In this document: positions 12,200-25,625 of the stretch, piece by piece
How positions within the stretch are numbered: the stretch's first letter is position 1
Layout: the number at the start of each line of letters is the position of its first letter
Source of the DNA: Siphonodentalium dalli
Lineage: Eukaryota; Mollusca; Scaphopoda; Gadilida; Siphonodentaliidae
DNA length: 64,000 bases
NCBI GenBank assembly: GCA_032622095.1
Contig: CP136062.1
Location: 17,797,739 to 17,861,738 of the forward strand
Direction: 5' to 3'
Notes under the pieces: model-generated
What the model was told of the DNA's origin: nothing
Databases searched by the model: none
What the model saw: the letters and a program-made list of their open reading frames with translations, nothing else
Position numbers and translations under genes: made by a program

Positions 12200-13218
12200 A
12201 GGGTATCACCCCCTCCCCCTTGAATCCTGAATACCAGTTAATTTTGGGGGGTGAATCCTGAATACCAGTTAATTTTGGGGGGTGAATCCTGAATACCAGT
12301 TAATTTTGGGGGGTGAATCCTGAATACATGTTAAGAAATAATATGCGATAAATGACATACAAATTGACTGTTTTAATATCAGACAGATACAAGCAGAAGT
12401 TACGTCATAGACACATTATGATCCATTATACCTGACATGATATTGGAGTAGAGTATTTGTGATACTATAATTTGACGAGATACAATGACAGGTTAATCTA
12501 TTAAGGGCAGGTTATCCTTAACGGTGTGTGATTATTTTTAGGCCGTGGCTAAAGAGCGGTATACCACTCTTTAGCTATATGGGCCTGATATGCTAAATAA
12601 CGGTATACCACTCTTTAGCAGTTGGTGCTAAAGAACGGTATACCGCCCTTCAGCGTTGGATTGTTGAATTATTATCTGAACATTTCCCTCAATACATTTG
12701 ACTCAATCTTCACTTTTAATGTTTGTCGTCTGTTTATTTTACCTGAACACCCCTAAAAATCAATGATAAGCTATTCCATTACTTTTATAACTGGATGGGA
12801 GAGTTCATTTAGTTGATAAAGGGTTAAATAAAGTCCTGGTATGTCTTGTTAAAGTCGGAAGTGACGACACCGATACCGGTTAATTAAAAGTTTGGAATTG
12901 GAAAACAAATCAAATATAGTTTCCGGACGCTTTCCGGTTAACAACCGAAGAGACGCCGGTCGCGTTACGGGCGTTATGATGCCGTTATGATACGATTAAT
13001 GATACTTTATGATGGCATGGTGGTCGAATATGCCCAAGAAGCTATTCTACCCACTCATTCATACAGATAACTAGCACAAAATATTATTTTGCGCCATCAA
13101 AACCTGCGTCCAAGACATTTTGCTTGAACCCGAATACCAGTTAATTCGGGGGTATGAATCCCGCGTACGGCTTCAAAACACCCTGAATCCCGCGTACCTA
13201 AAAGGGGGGTGATACCCT
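12200..13218. mobile_element. 1.0-kb non-autonomous DNA transposon with 8-bp target duplication
   Basis: Perfect 8-bp direct repeats CTCTCATG flank it (12192-12199 and 13219-13226). The ends are inverted copies of AGGGTATCACCCCC. Just inside the left end are three copies of a 31-bp repeat ('tgaatcctgaataccagtta' plus 'attttgggggg'); a diverged version ('cccgaataccagttaattcg') is near the right end at 13127. The interior at 12541-12655 has a piece of the CGGTATACCG palindrome family that also forms the array at 30676. No transposase is present. An 8-bp duplication fits hAT-like, KDZ or Novosib-type enzymes; which one is unknown. Confidence 0.85.
12541..12655. repeat. Partial copy of the 'ctaaagagcggtataccgct' palindrome element
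   Basis: It starts with 'ggccgtggctaaag' exactly as the array at 30676 does and has three 'cggtatacc.c' cores with flanking 'ctaaaga'/'tctttag'. The right end decays at 'cccttcagcgttgg'. Confidence 0.75.
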
Positions 13219-13226
13219 CTCTCATG

Positions 13227-14084
13227 TAAGATGATAGAACAAATAAAAAAAACATGACTGTTTAAGAACTATATGAAATTTGAACCATACGTAAACATTG
13301 CCCCCCCCCCCCCCCCCACAAGGCAACAACTCTCATGATTAAACTAGGAATAAGTCCCAATAATTTAGATGATCGAGTGAGGCAATAAATTTGGATGAAA
13401 AGGATATATATATATGTGTAAGCTTGGCAAGGTAGATACAGAATCCGAATTACACTTTTTACAAGAATGCACTCATTAGAGCCTGGCCTGAGAGACAAGT
13501 TCTTGAGGGAAATTGAAAATTATACCCCAGTTTCAATTCAGCTTGACTCAATAGCTCATTGGCATGGCTGCTGTCATTTATTTACAATTTACATACATGA
13601 TTCAGACTAAAACTACTTGAGGAACTTTGATTGATTCAAAAACTATAATTGTGTTTGCTAACCTTGACCAGATAGCAACATTTATATGTTCACATTGATA
13701 TACATGTATTGCATTAATTTTAAGTTCGTAGAAAGACCTCAAAACTTAAATGTATTTATGTTTTATTATATTTTAGTTTCTGGTGCATGTGACCCCTCAT
13801 TCTTCCCTCCTTAGAGTCCTTATCAACAGAACATATAACATCCTAACTTAATCAAACTAACCATTTTACATGTATGGTAAAGCCTTTGACTGTGCCAATT
13901 CAGAAATAGTATGTTGTCTTAATTCACATGGAGACGCTCTCATTTGGAGAGCAGTCAGGTACCAGCCTAGCAGTTTAAAGTTCAGATAAATCACTTGCGG
14001 TATCCATGTATTGGAGAGAAATAGACTTTTACCAGGGAAACAGCATAAAAACTGGGATGGCACCTGATACACCTGTATATAGTA
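13227..14084. other. No gene recognised; poly-C tract
   Basis: A run of 17 C lies at about 13302-13318. Short minus-strand frames here (13262-13498 and the start of 13866-14249) are not supported. Confidence 0.5.
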
Positions 14085-15994
14085 TAGTAGTGGAGCGGAC
14101 GGAACCGATTTCAGAAAGTTTAGTCCATCGGGACCACACACAAGCTTGTGATACATCATTTTGAAGGTTATGACATTCCGCAGTAGGTAGGACCTGTTGT
14201 GAAATATATAAATGATGCAAAAGATGATTTTTAGAGGATTAAGTGCCAAAATTCGGCAAAAATCCCTGTTTTTGTAAAATGCGTCAAAATGATAAACAAA
14301 AGTATAGAAACGCGAACATTTTGCGCTAAAATATTGTAATATACATACCTCTAGATATTTACTATGATAGTGTTACGATTTCTCTGATATATAGCAAGAT
14401 TTTTAGATTTATTGTAATACATGTAATAGACAAAACAGCGCAATTTTTCAATTTTTTGCCACACTTAATGGGCGATAGATCAATATTGGTTTGACCAAGG
14501 ATATCGTGTATCATCTAGAAAAGTGCGGATATATATACCGCATACGATAATATGCTGAATATGTCATTATATTTAACACGTGCTGTGTTATGTAAGATTA
14601 ATTCAACCCTCACCCCAAAATTAAGCAAAAAGTCACTGTTTTAGGGAAATTCGGCACAACTGAATACAAAAGCACAGGTATTCGGGATATTTTTGTGCGA
14701 AGATATAGCAGTCTACATACTTATAAATACAAGGTATTGAAATGCCATGATTTCGTTGATAGATGTAAACAATTCTTAAGTTTACTTGGAAATTAGACAA
14801 AAAATCATAAATTTTCAGTTGTTTTGCCCTTCTTAATAGGCGATTATTCAATATTGTATTGAATGGAGATCCCGTATATAATCTAGAAACTTGTGGAAAT
14901 ATATACTGCATATGATTGTAGGATAAAGATGTCATTCTTTGTCATAGGTACTATGTGGTGGAAGATTGTGTCACCCCCACCCCAAAATGCAGAAGAAAAA
15001 AATAAGTTTTTAGAAAATTCGGTATGGCAGAATACAAAAGCACAAGAACTCTGATTATTTTGTGCTATTATATTGCAGTCTACCCACTTCGATATATACC
15101 TTGTGATAACGCCATGGTATCATTTACAGATGGCAATATTTCGAAGTGTTCTGGTGAAAGTAGACCGAAAATCGTGAAATTTAAACTTGTTTTACCCCTC
15201 TACATGGGTGATAATTCAGTTCCATTTTGAACAATGATCTAGGACAAACTCTCAAGAGTTGACGAGACACATAATGTAAATGAATGTTGTCGGATTTTAT
15301 CATATTCTGTCGCATTTGTTTGGTTACGTTATTGCACCCCTCACCCCAATAATACAATACATCGCAAAATGAGACAACCACGGAATATTCCTATATACAT
15401 TTATGCATTATACACATACCTTATCAAGCTGAGGCATTTGATAGTAACTGTTACTTGAGTTGAAGAAATTACATCATTGTAAATGTTTGCTTCGCATAAT
15501 ATAGCTTCACAGTAACTGTTGTATAATATTATACGTATTGGGAGGTTTTAGTGATTGTTAATAGCCAGGCTCAGCCACACGTACATGTAACTTGTAACGT
15601 GTGTTACCATTGCCAACGAAATCACCCAACTCACATGACCATTCCGCCTATACGTACACCGTCAAACCGTTTAGACGTTTTGTGTCAAATGTGCAGCATT
15701 GCGAAATGTGTATCAGACAGGTGTCCAATCTTCATGTCAATCGATGAACCTGTGCTTAGGGAACTTTTGTTGAATACTTCAGCAGCGGTGACCAAACCGT
15801 TACTTTTCCGAAAAGGGTTGTTGGTACGACCTTCCTTTAAATATCGTGGGTGAGCAGTAATATTACTTTCTGGGGGTGGGGCTAACCCCTGGATGGTCGA
15901 ATAGACCGATAGGTCTATTCCTTCACTCTTCATATTGAGCGTGTATTTAGGACAAAACAAAACAAAAAACAAAAATGAAAAATGAAGCATTTTT

Positions 15995-16477
15995 AAACAT
16001 CAAATATGTTTTTTCTTTTTCTTCTTCTTTGGATGCTGTTTTTCTCCGGAAGATGGGGGAGACGTGGGTTGTTTTTGTTTTTCTAGTTCTTGTCGTTTTT
16101 CTTCCTCCCATACTTGTGTGTGTTCTTTGGCTATTGCCATCTCAGTTTCAAATCATCTCCACACCGCAGCTGTATCCTCATCTTCGGCAAGCCCAGGCGG
16201 TGTCGTTGCCATGGGGGTGAAGACTCTGGTCCTTATATACGTCGGCGTCTTCAGGGCGGTGTGGTGTCCTCCACCATCTGTGATGGAGCTGGTGGTGACT
16301 CCATTAGTACCACAAAGTCAGCAGCAGGGACGTCCGGGATGATGTCGGCGTCCCTATCTCCTCTGGCCTCGATGTCGGCAGCAGGGACCTCTGGCGTCCC
16401 TGTTTCCGCTGGTGGTACTAGTTGTAACATCGGTGACGACATCGACGAATGGCTGGTGATCTTTTCCCAAGGCCATG

Positions 16478-16513
<36 letters not shown>

Positions 16514-16660
16514 CTGGGCGTCTCTCGGCTCCCTGTTTCCACCTGGCGCTCCTGTCAGCGTCCCTGCATCTTAGAGTTCTTTTTCTTTGTCTTGGTCTTT
16601 GTGGTGGCAGTGAAGGCCCCAGACTGGTTGATTCCAGTCTGTCTCCCCAAGTCACGAGGG
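15995..16660 (-). pseudogene. GC-rich, proline-rich decayed coding fragment
   Basis: In a setting of roughly 35% GC this block is clearly GC-rich and reads like protein on the minus strand. From 16655 it runs through a basic stretch (RPRQRKRTLRCRDADRSARW), a proline run caused by the poly-G tract, and an acid/proline linker (AETGTPEVPAADIEARGDRD, DIIPDVPAADFVVLMESPPA). After one frameshift near 16255 and one TGA near 16155 comes FETEMAIAKEHTQVWEEEKR, then QELEKQKQPTSPPSSGEKQH and a lysine tail that ends at a stop near 16000. The charged helix and Lys tail look like a real C-terminus with a possible nuclear signal. The family is unknown. It is absent from the opposite palindrome arm, so it probably arrived as a later insertion. 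Confidence 0.45.
16480..16513 (+). repeat. Poly-G tract (34 G)
   Basis: An uninterrupted G homopolymer inside the GC-rich block. It creates glycine or proline runs in several open frames and could fold as a G-quadruplex; its length may also be a sequencing artefact. Confidence 0.85.
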
Positions 16661-18454
16661 TTCTACCGGAGTGACCTGGTAGTGCAGCACCACCTCCAAT
16701 CGTCCCGAGTTAGCATGGAGACTCCAGCTAACACAATGGGATGATTGGTAAGCGCCCAGAACGTGCACGACCTGAGTCCATATATAGTCCAGCCAGGCCT
16801 GACAAAAAACTCATGGTCACTCAACATCGTGGGTCGTCTGCATCCTGGAACCTTACTTGTTTCCTCGCGATTGTTTCTCCCGACATTTTTCGTCGCTTAT
16901 GTGCAAATGTAAGATGTTCTATAGTGAGCAGCCAATGTGTCTACGCGGAAAAATTATATTTTGATTGAAGCGAAGTTATAAACAGTCACATGTACTGTGG
17001 ATAGCTTGTGTCTACCACCGGATTATAGTTTACACGTCCTGTTACAAGTTGGGCCGATGTATCAAAACTTGTAGCTTTTAAATCACATTATGTTTCTCGC
17101 CAAGTGCATATATCTATAGCAATACTAGAATAACACACGTTACAAGTTACATGTACATGTGGTTGAACCTGGATATTATGTGTAAAGTGATTGAACATGC
17201 AGTGAAATATAATAACGTAAAACTGCCAACACAGCGAAAGATAACTTATGGCAGTGATACATGGTAATGCATTGCGCTAAAAAACACTGGGTTCCTGTTT
17301 CCACCAAAACAGAGACAGTCTATATTTTAGTGTGATTTCGGGAAATGGAAATTTCAGCATATCTATTGCTATGGAACTATGGTGTGTTTTTGAAATTAAA
17401 TTGGTGTTTAAAATATAAATATGGCAGCCAAAATGGTACCAAAAAATTTGCACACTAACGCATTAGGTTAGTTCATTATCTGTTGTAATGTTTGAAAAAT
17501 ATGACATGACGTATGCCGGAGTCTGGCTTTGCAAAGAGATTGGAAGGAGCCGTGGTTCACGAATTGATAAAGATATCATTGGCGATAGTTCTATAAAACG
17601 GAGAATGCTATCATCTAACTGAATGTGGGGATGTTGTGATGATGGTCAACAAGAATCCATAACATGATCCCTATGTGATTGCCAGTTTGTTTGCCGAAAC
17701 ACATCGATATATGATCTCATATACATTTGTCTGGGTAAAATGACTGTGTGTCAGGAATATTAGAGAATTATATCTTATGAAACCTGAAGATCACTGCATG
17801 ATTAGGATTCTGGTCATTTTTTCGAAGGAACTAAGTGTAAACAGTAAAACTATAAATGTGTTGTTTCCCTATAATATGACTTCTGCATATTATGCACATT
17901 TGTATTAAGTTAAGCGAAAGCACAACTTTACAACAAAACTACCATACCTGCACAATTTGCACCTAGATTTTCGAAGTTGGCTTGTTGTGTTGTTTGGAAG
18001 TCAATCTGCTGACATTCTTATTGTTGAAGTGAATACATCATATCAAACTATTTTTGGTTCATCTTGAATCCAACCGCCGACAAGCAACTACCAAACATAT
18101 CCTGATACATGTGAACTACTGCCAATGGTTCTATTTTTGGTACCGTGTTGGTGGCCATCTTTAGTTGCAACACCAATTTTAGTTCAACAAACATACAACT
18201 GCGCCAATGCCATCATAATTACAGCCATAGATATGCTGAGATTTTCATATTTTTTTAAATCACACTCAAAGTAAAATGCCTATTCAGCAATTGGGTTGTT
18301 GTCTGTCATTTTGATGGTAAAAGGAACCGGGTGGTATTTAGCGCAATGCATTACCATGCATGTATACGGTAAGTTATCATTTGCTGTGTTGGCACTTGAC
18401 AGCTTACGCATAATGAATTACTGCACGTATGAATTACGAATAGGGTGCTGCCGG

Positions 18455-18632
18455 TACATCACTAGAATATGTGTTCTTTCTAACAATTGTCGATTTTCAA
18501 TATCTGTAGTTACGATTACGGATTCGAGAAACCAAGTATATGGGCACGTCACTAGAATATGTGTTCTTTATAACAGTTGTCGATTTTCAATATCTGTAGT
18601 TACGATTACGGATTTGAGAAACCAAGTATATG
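18455..18632. repeat. Two-copy 88-bp tandem duplication
   Basis: 'gtcactagaatatgtgttct' and 'aatatctgtagttacgatta' occur twice, 88 bp apart, nearly identical. The 125-aa open frame spanning it is therefore partly repeat. Confidence 0.85.
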
Positions 18633-20531
18633 GGCACGCGAGCTTTGCGTGCATTCATCTAGTGTACAACTGACTATATTTGACATGTAAACAACACAAT
18701 TAAATACATAACTACATGTATATCACAATACTGTGTGTGGCAAGAAGATTGAACGCAATGAACGGCACTATTTTCTCCCAAATGGACTCGTAGTCGTCAA
18801 TTCTGTGAAAATATATAGACTGTTCGAAACACATACGACTACACTATAAGCTACGCGTAATTCTTATATGTATAGTAGTTCATTATACGAATGGTGTCCA
18901 TTGTCCGTATTTATATTTCGCTGAACGTTTGATAACTTTACACATAATAACCATCAAGATATTTCAATTTGTTTTGATGGCAGCTACATATGCGTTTATA
19001 AATTTTTGTATTTATTGTTATTTTTTAAGATTCGCCTTTGTTCGTATTTCGTGGTAATTTTGCGAAACCTCTCTTTACATATATAATCCTATACATGTGA
19101 AGCTATCATGCGAAGCTAACATATGCAATGCTGCATTTTCTTCAACTCAAATAACTTTTCATTGTCTCACCTTGAGAAGGTATATGTATACTGCTTGGAT
19201 GTACATGTATATATATATAGTCATATTCCGTGTATTCGTCTCATCTTGCGGTTTACTATTTTATTGCATGGGGTAAGGGGTACATAAATGTAACCAAACA
19301 CAGCAACTACGACAGTGGATGATAATACGCATCCACAGTCATATATAATATATGTCTTGACAACTGTTGAAATCTTTCCATAGACCCTTGTTCAAAGACA
19401 AAAATAAATGATCACCCATATATATAGAGCAGAGGGGAAAACCGTTTAAAATGTATGATTTTTCGGTCTACTTTCACCATGAATCTCAGAAATCTTGGCA
19501 TCTATATCAACAAAATCTTCAAATTGGGCATATATCTAGGAGTAAGTGTGTACAATACTATATATCATAGCACAGAATAATCCCAGTTCTTCCGTCCTGC
19601 CGAATGTTCTAAAACCTGACTTATTGCTGATTTATTTGGTTAGGGGTGACACAATCTTACACAATACAACACCTATCCCAAAGGATGACATAATTGGCCT
19701 ATGAGCATATGCCGTGTACATTTTCACAAATGTCCAGGGTATTTCTGAGATCCCTCGTCAAAGCAATATTGAATTATCACCCATTAAGAGGGAAAAACAA
19801 TTGAAAATTAACATTTGTTTTTGTCTATTTTCACAATAAATCTCAGACATTTTGCCATCTATCAACGAAATCATGTCGTTACCATACTTGGTATCTATAA
19901 GTATGTAGACTGCTATAGCTTAGCAGGAAAATATTCCAAATTCTGTTTCGTTCTGCCGAATTTCCCCAAAACAGTGACTTTTTGCAGAATTTTGGGGTGA
20001 GGGGTGAAACAATCTTACATAACACATCACTTATTGAATAGGTTGACACAAACAGCATGTTGTCATATGCGGAATATATCTCCGCAATTTTCTACACAAT
20101 ATTGAAGATCGCAAGTCAATTCAATATTGAACTATTGCTGATTAAGTGGGCCAAACAAATTGAAAATGTGCGTTTTTTTGTCTATTTTAACAATAAATCT
20201 CAGAAATCTTGATAACTTTCAACGAAATCGAGCACTATCATATTAGAAATATAGAAGTATGTAAAATTACAATATCTTGGTGTAAAAAAATCGTGTTTCT
20301 CTACAGTTGTGTCGCTCTTAGCTACATTTATAAAAAATAGCGATTTTTGCTGCTTTTTGTCGCTTAAACCTCTCAAAATCATCTTTTGCATCACTTGTAT
20401 ATTTCACACCGGGTCCTATCCGGTGCACAATGTCATAACTTTCAAAATGATGTATCACAAGCCCGTGTGTTGTGCCGATGGACTAAACTCCTACTTCTAG
20501 TGCGCTTTTTTAGTTTGTCCGCTCTACTATA

Positions 20532-20882
20532 GAGTATGTGACTGTTTGATTAAAACAACACATATTCCAAATGATAACAATTTGTATATATATACATCCA
20601 ATAAACTAATAGCACATATCATTTCATTTAAAAATCCACTAAACCAATGGATATATTCCTACATTTGATATTTTTTATGAATTAATTGAGATAATTAACA
20701 CATAATTATGCATTGTGTAAGGAGAAAGGATGGGGATTAAATTTTACAAACTTATATTTTGTGCAAATCAAACTCAATCATGTTAACTTTATTTTCTACT
20801 ATGTTTTAATTATTGCAAATTGATCTGCCCTACAAGGCCTCTTAATTGAAAATAAACAATATCCTATCATATGGATGATATG
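20532..20882. other. AT-rich spacer between two fold-back elements
   Basis: No gene and no repeat recognised. Confidence 0.5.
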
Positions 20883-23800
20883 AGGGGGACCACCCCCTTT
20901 TCGTACGCCGGATTCCGGGGGTTAATATAGAGTATTCCGGATGCCGAGTGTCCGTACGCCGGATGCCGAAACCTGTATATTTCGTATTCCGGATGCCGAA
21001 ATTACAATGACAGATTTTAATTAGTGTTGTATTTTGCATTCATAATTAACTATGGTTGTCACAAAATTAATTTTCCTACCCGTCGAACGACGGCATTTCA
21101 CAATAGTCCCACGTCAATAAAAACAATGACAACAATAGTGTAGACGGTGAACGCAAAATGTATATATAGTACGAGAGATGACTCGATCGCTTTCGAGACT
21201 TCGACTTGCGACCTTGGAAATCTAACTTAGTAAACATGGCGCTCAAGTTTGAGGCATCTTGTCCAGGAGATATTGGTCGACCTCTGTGCCCACTGGACTC
21301 AACTTCACCCCACTAATTTTCTTTCTTAATGTCTCCTCTAATTGTTTTCGGTTATTAACCAGAAAAAAAGTGGCCGCAGAGACTCCAAGCAAGATGGAGT
21401 CCATTTTTTTGTATACGCACCAGTACGCACCGGGTCTCTTTGATCGCTGTTATGGTAAAGATGATATAACACGTGGTCTTGTTTTCCGCTCGATTTGTTA
21501 TGCTAACATACAACCCTTACAAATTAGCCAAAAATCCGACACCAGAATCCAATATGGCGGAAAAGATGGCCACCGAAATGTGAAAATAAGCTATTTTTCT
21601 GACATTTCACCACCCTTCGTTTGTCTCTGTGTGAAAAATATTGGTATCTTGGCGTGAATTTATACATTTATCGTATAGAAGAGTCATTACCAAACAAAAG
21701 GCGATCATAATAATATTCATTCATTGTGGGATATTTTTGTCCGATATCATGTTTTCCTAAATGCCCGTATAATAGGTCAAAGCCGAATCAATGCTAATAA
21801 CGCGATGTAATGTTTCGAATCAATGAATGTTATTGCTATTATAACAACACCCACGCATATATATGTGCAGTAGTTTATAGAGCTAGGATTCCTCTTATAC
21901 CTGAGTTGAGGAATATTCACCCAAATCCAAGATGGCGGCCAAAATGGCCACCAGAAATAGAAACATCGCCGATTTTAACATCAGTGAGGGTTATTGTCAC
22001 TCCACACCTGTTTACTATTTTGAGTTGGGAACACTTAGGCGAAGAACTGTCCTTATATCATATCCAAATAAAAGTCCCCCAAAATAAAAAATGGCGACCA
22101 CAATGGCCGAAATATTATGAAAAATCACCGAAATTCCCTCATTTCCACATCATTGGGCATTATTTTCGAGACAACTGGACACATGCTGACAGTTGAGTTG
22201 GAAACACTCAGGTGAAGTAAATACCTTGCATCTCATACAAGAAATTGTTTTCCAAATTGAAGATGGCGGCCAATATGGCGACCTAAATTTGAAAACAAGC
22301 TCACATTCCTTTACTTTCTTACGATGAGCCTTATTGTTACGCGAATATGCCCACAATTACATGTTCATATGGAAATTTATATGAAGTACTCAATTGAGTT
22401 TGGCAAATTCTCACAGTCAAGATGGCGACCAAAATGGCGGCCAGAAATTGAAAAGACGTCGATATTATCACATACTAATTTCAACTTTTTCTCATTATAT
22501 CGATGGACAAAACGGTACATAATATAAACCATCTATTAGTTCCAACATAAGTCGTAGCCTTCTGGAAGGATGAAAACCCACAATTAGTAATCGCGATATG
22601 GCATTTCGAAATCCATTCTCCACTAAGCGCCCATAATGGCCGTAACCGTATATAGGTGCGCCGAATAGTCATATTTTGACTTCCAAGAATCAAGACAACA
22701 GTACCTGAGTTTATTCTGATTTGCCACATTCAGCATTATCTGGACCAGTTTCCGTCTCTTCGTCAGCTTAATCTATCTCGCTCACACCAACACAGTTTTC
22801 TAAATTTCTTTGTAGAAAGGTCCCACTAATCGGAATGTTTCAAACAATGCGTATATGCCGGTGCCGGTCTCTATCTGAGTATTTTCAGCTTTGGTGACCT
22901 AATGGGGATAACAACATGTACACCTGGTGATCTTACCAAACAGCCACTTCTCGATATATGGTACATCAATTCACATACTCATCTAATGCACAGACGTACC
23001 CGGAAAACTTCTGCATATGGCTTCGAATGTTGAAAGCCTGACATTTGCCGGATGCCTTTTTGCTAAGGCGTAGAAGACCATAATGCATAATATACCCACA
23101 CTTCTTGACCGCCTACTTGACTGTGAGTATCAATTGCCAAACTCAAATGAATACATACTTCATATCAATATTCCATATCAACATGTAATGGTGGGTAGAA
23201 ATCGCGAAACAATAACGCCCATTGTAAGAAAGTAAATGAATGTAGGCGTGTTTTCAAAATTCGGTCGCCATTTTGGCCGCCATCTTCGATTTGGAAAACA
23301 ATTTCTTGTATGAGATGTAAGGTAATTACTTCACCTCAGTATTTCCAACTCAACTGTCAGAATCGGTGGAGTTGTCTCGACAATAATGCTCAATGATGTG
23401 AATATGTGGGAATTTCGTTGATTGTTCAAAATCTGTCCGCCATTGTGGGCGTCATTTTGGATTGGGAGCTTTTATTTGGATATGGTACAAGGACAGTTCT
23501 TCGTCTAAGGGTCCCAACTCACAATAGTAAGCAGGTATGGAGTTGTCGCGACAATAGTTCTCACTGATGTTAAAATCAGCGATTTTTCTATTTCTGTGGC
23601 TATTTTTGGTAGCCATCTTGGATTTGGGAGAATATTCCTCAACTCAGGTATAAGAGGAATCCTAGCTCGAGTATCTCCTGCACATATATATGTATAGGTG
23701 TTGTTGTGATAGCAATAACATTCATTGATTCGAAACATTACATCGCGTCATTAGCTTCGATTCGGCTTTGACCTATTATACCGGTATTTGGGAAAACGTG

Positions 23801-24087
23801 ATATCGGCCAAATATATCCCACAATGAATGTATATTATGGTCCCCTTGTGTTCGCCAATGACTCTTCTATACGATAAATATATAAATTTATGCCAAGATG
23901 CCAATATTTTCCCACAGAAAAACGAAAGGTGGTGAAATGTCAGAAAAATTGCATTTTTCACATTTCGGTGGCCATCTTGACCGCCATATTGGATTCTGGT
24001 GCCGGATTATTGGCTAATTTGTAATGGTAGTATATTAGCATAACGAATCGAGCGGAAACAAGACCGCACGTGACATCATCTTTAGTA

Positions 24088-25530
24088 CCAGGGTTTCCGC
24101 GAGGGGAAAATTAATGAGTCCGTATTGGGGAAACACATAACGCGACGGGACGACCATGGTTCGTCCCGTCGGGCGAAAATTTTGTTATTTGACACTGAAA
24201 AGTAGCAATTTCCTTGCACATAAGAGTCTCACAAAGCAACCAAAGCTACGTATATATTACGCAAGTCAATCATTTCCGTGGGTGCATTAATTCTGTTGAT
24301 GGTATCCAGATAATCAATCAACTAATTACGCACATAAGACTGCCGTCTGATTGAAGATTATATATAAATGAACAAGCTACTAGTTATTGTTTACAAATTT
24401 ATACAATAAGATTCCGATGAATCTAAACACTACAAAACATCTATGCATTGACCAATAATAGATAGCAAGGAGAATTGAATAAAGTATTTCCTAGAATTGC
24501 AAGCAGCTTCTGTGAAAATGAAACTGACATGATATACGCTGTCAATCGTAAAACTATTTGTGCGCTGTGACGTCATACTGCAGGAGCTATTTATAGCGGC
24601 AAAATACGAATGGTAGCGACACAGGTATTTGGCACCAAAAAAAATTAATAAAAAGAGATTTTTATTAAATTTAAAAACAAAAATTGTGCCTAATACCTGT
24701 GGGTAGGGACATCTTTCACTCGGAACGCGTAGCTTGTTCACTAGTCTCTATATATTAGTCCATAAACTGACGACCGCAATTGCTTATTATGCGCATAGTC
24801 AACAAAATCCCAACGTGATTTATTTCACAGTAAAACGGAACCTGTCCCGAAATCAGTCTTTATAGTGGGAATTCATAGTGACAAGTTAACAACACCATTC
24901 ATTTGAACCATATTACATACATGGGTGATAAAGACAAACACATACGTACCCCCTCCCCAATATGGAGATAATGTCAAAGGACGGTAAATAATAGTTGCGT
25001 TGTCCCCAAGCACAATCAACGACGCACGTGTTCACATCTCCCGCCAAATTATATTTTATAACACGTTGGCTAAAACTCCGTTCTATACCTCATGGACTCT
25101 GCAGGGGGACCCATTTATTATGTACCACCGTACGATAGCACGGGATCTCGGAGAGGAGCAGTTTCATTCATGAAAATCCCGTGCATAAAAATGTCCCGAC
25201 TAAGAAATTCGGCGTTCTTTGATCAAATTATGTAATCCTACGATATCACGGGATTTTCGAGCATGAGTAGTTTCTTCCCGTACACAAAAATATGCATATT
25301 CAGCAGTCCGACATTTTTTGATGTTACCGCGACATGCATTACGCTGTATCTAACGTCGCTATTTGACCCGCTTTTTCACCAGTATTCTATTTAACACCCG
25401 AACTCCCGTTGTAACCGGAATTGTTTACGACATTGCGACTGACATTTGGTATATGTATGAACCAAACAGATAATATGCGAGGGGAATGAGGCCGTCCTAC
25501 GGACGCTGAGCCGTACTAACGGAAACCCTG
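24088..25530. mobile_element. 1.44-kb nested DNA transposon
   Basis: Inverted ends CAGGGTTTCCG (24089) and CGGAAACCCTG (25520-25530) are flanked by TCTTTAGTA (24079-24087) and TCTTTACTA (25531-25539), a 9-bp duplication with one mismatch. The opposite arm of the host palindrome (about 21440-21475) runs through this point uninterrupted ('atggtaaagatgatataaca'), so it is an empty site. Near the left end is a hairpin ('gacgggacgaccatgg' with 'ttcgtcccgtc'). The one open frame (24430-24741 minus, 103 aa) is not recognisable. Duplication length suggests a hAT- or Mutator-like enzyme. Confidence 0.75.
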
Positions 25531-25625
25531 TCTTTACTATAATGGTGATCAAAGATACCTGGTTCCACTTTGTTTTCTTGTTAACAACAGAAAAAAATTA
25601 GAGGAGACATTAAGAAAGAAAATTA

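Larger units (their letters stand above)
14085..20531. mobile_element. 6.4-kb fold-back element with long inverted arms
   Basis: The outer left arm (14085-15560) is the inverted copy of 19070-20531: 'tagtagtggagcggac' at 14086 mirrors 'gtccgctctacta' at 20517. The conserved words 'ttcaaaatgatgtatcacaa' (right) and 'ttgtgatacatcattttgaa' (left) also pair. An inner arm (17170-17460) mirrors 18130-18400 ('catggtaatgcattgcgc'). The arms consist of units of about 360 bp marked by 'cctcaccccaaaa' (14609, 14970, 15334; inverted at 19270, 19640, 19985). The loop is 17461-18130. Left and right arms differ by a GC-rich block at about 15.9-16.9 kb. No transposase is recognised. Exact ends and target duplication are unclear ('tatagta' is repeated at both edges). 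Confidence 0.75.

Noticed and set aside
16090-16744. Plus-strand frames with long glycine runs
   Set aside because: Created by the poly-G tract. The minus-strand reading has far more protein-like composition.
21259-22196. Frames of about 130 codons in the left arm of the 5.3-kb fold-back
   Set aside because: They have partially matching frames in the inverted arm (23505-23738 minus), but stops and frameshifts differ and no motif is conserved. Similarity follows from the palindrome.
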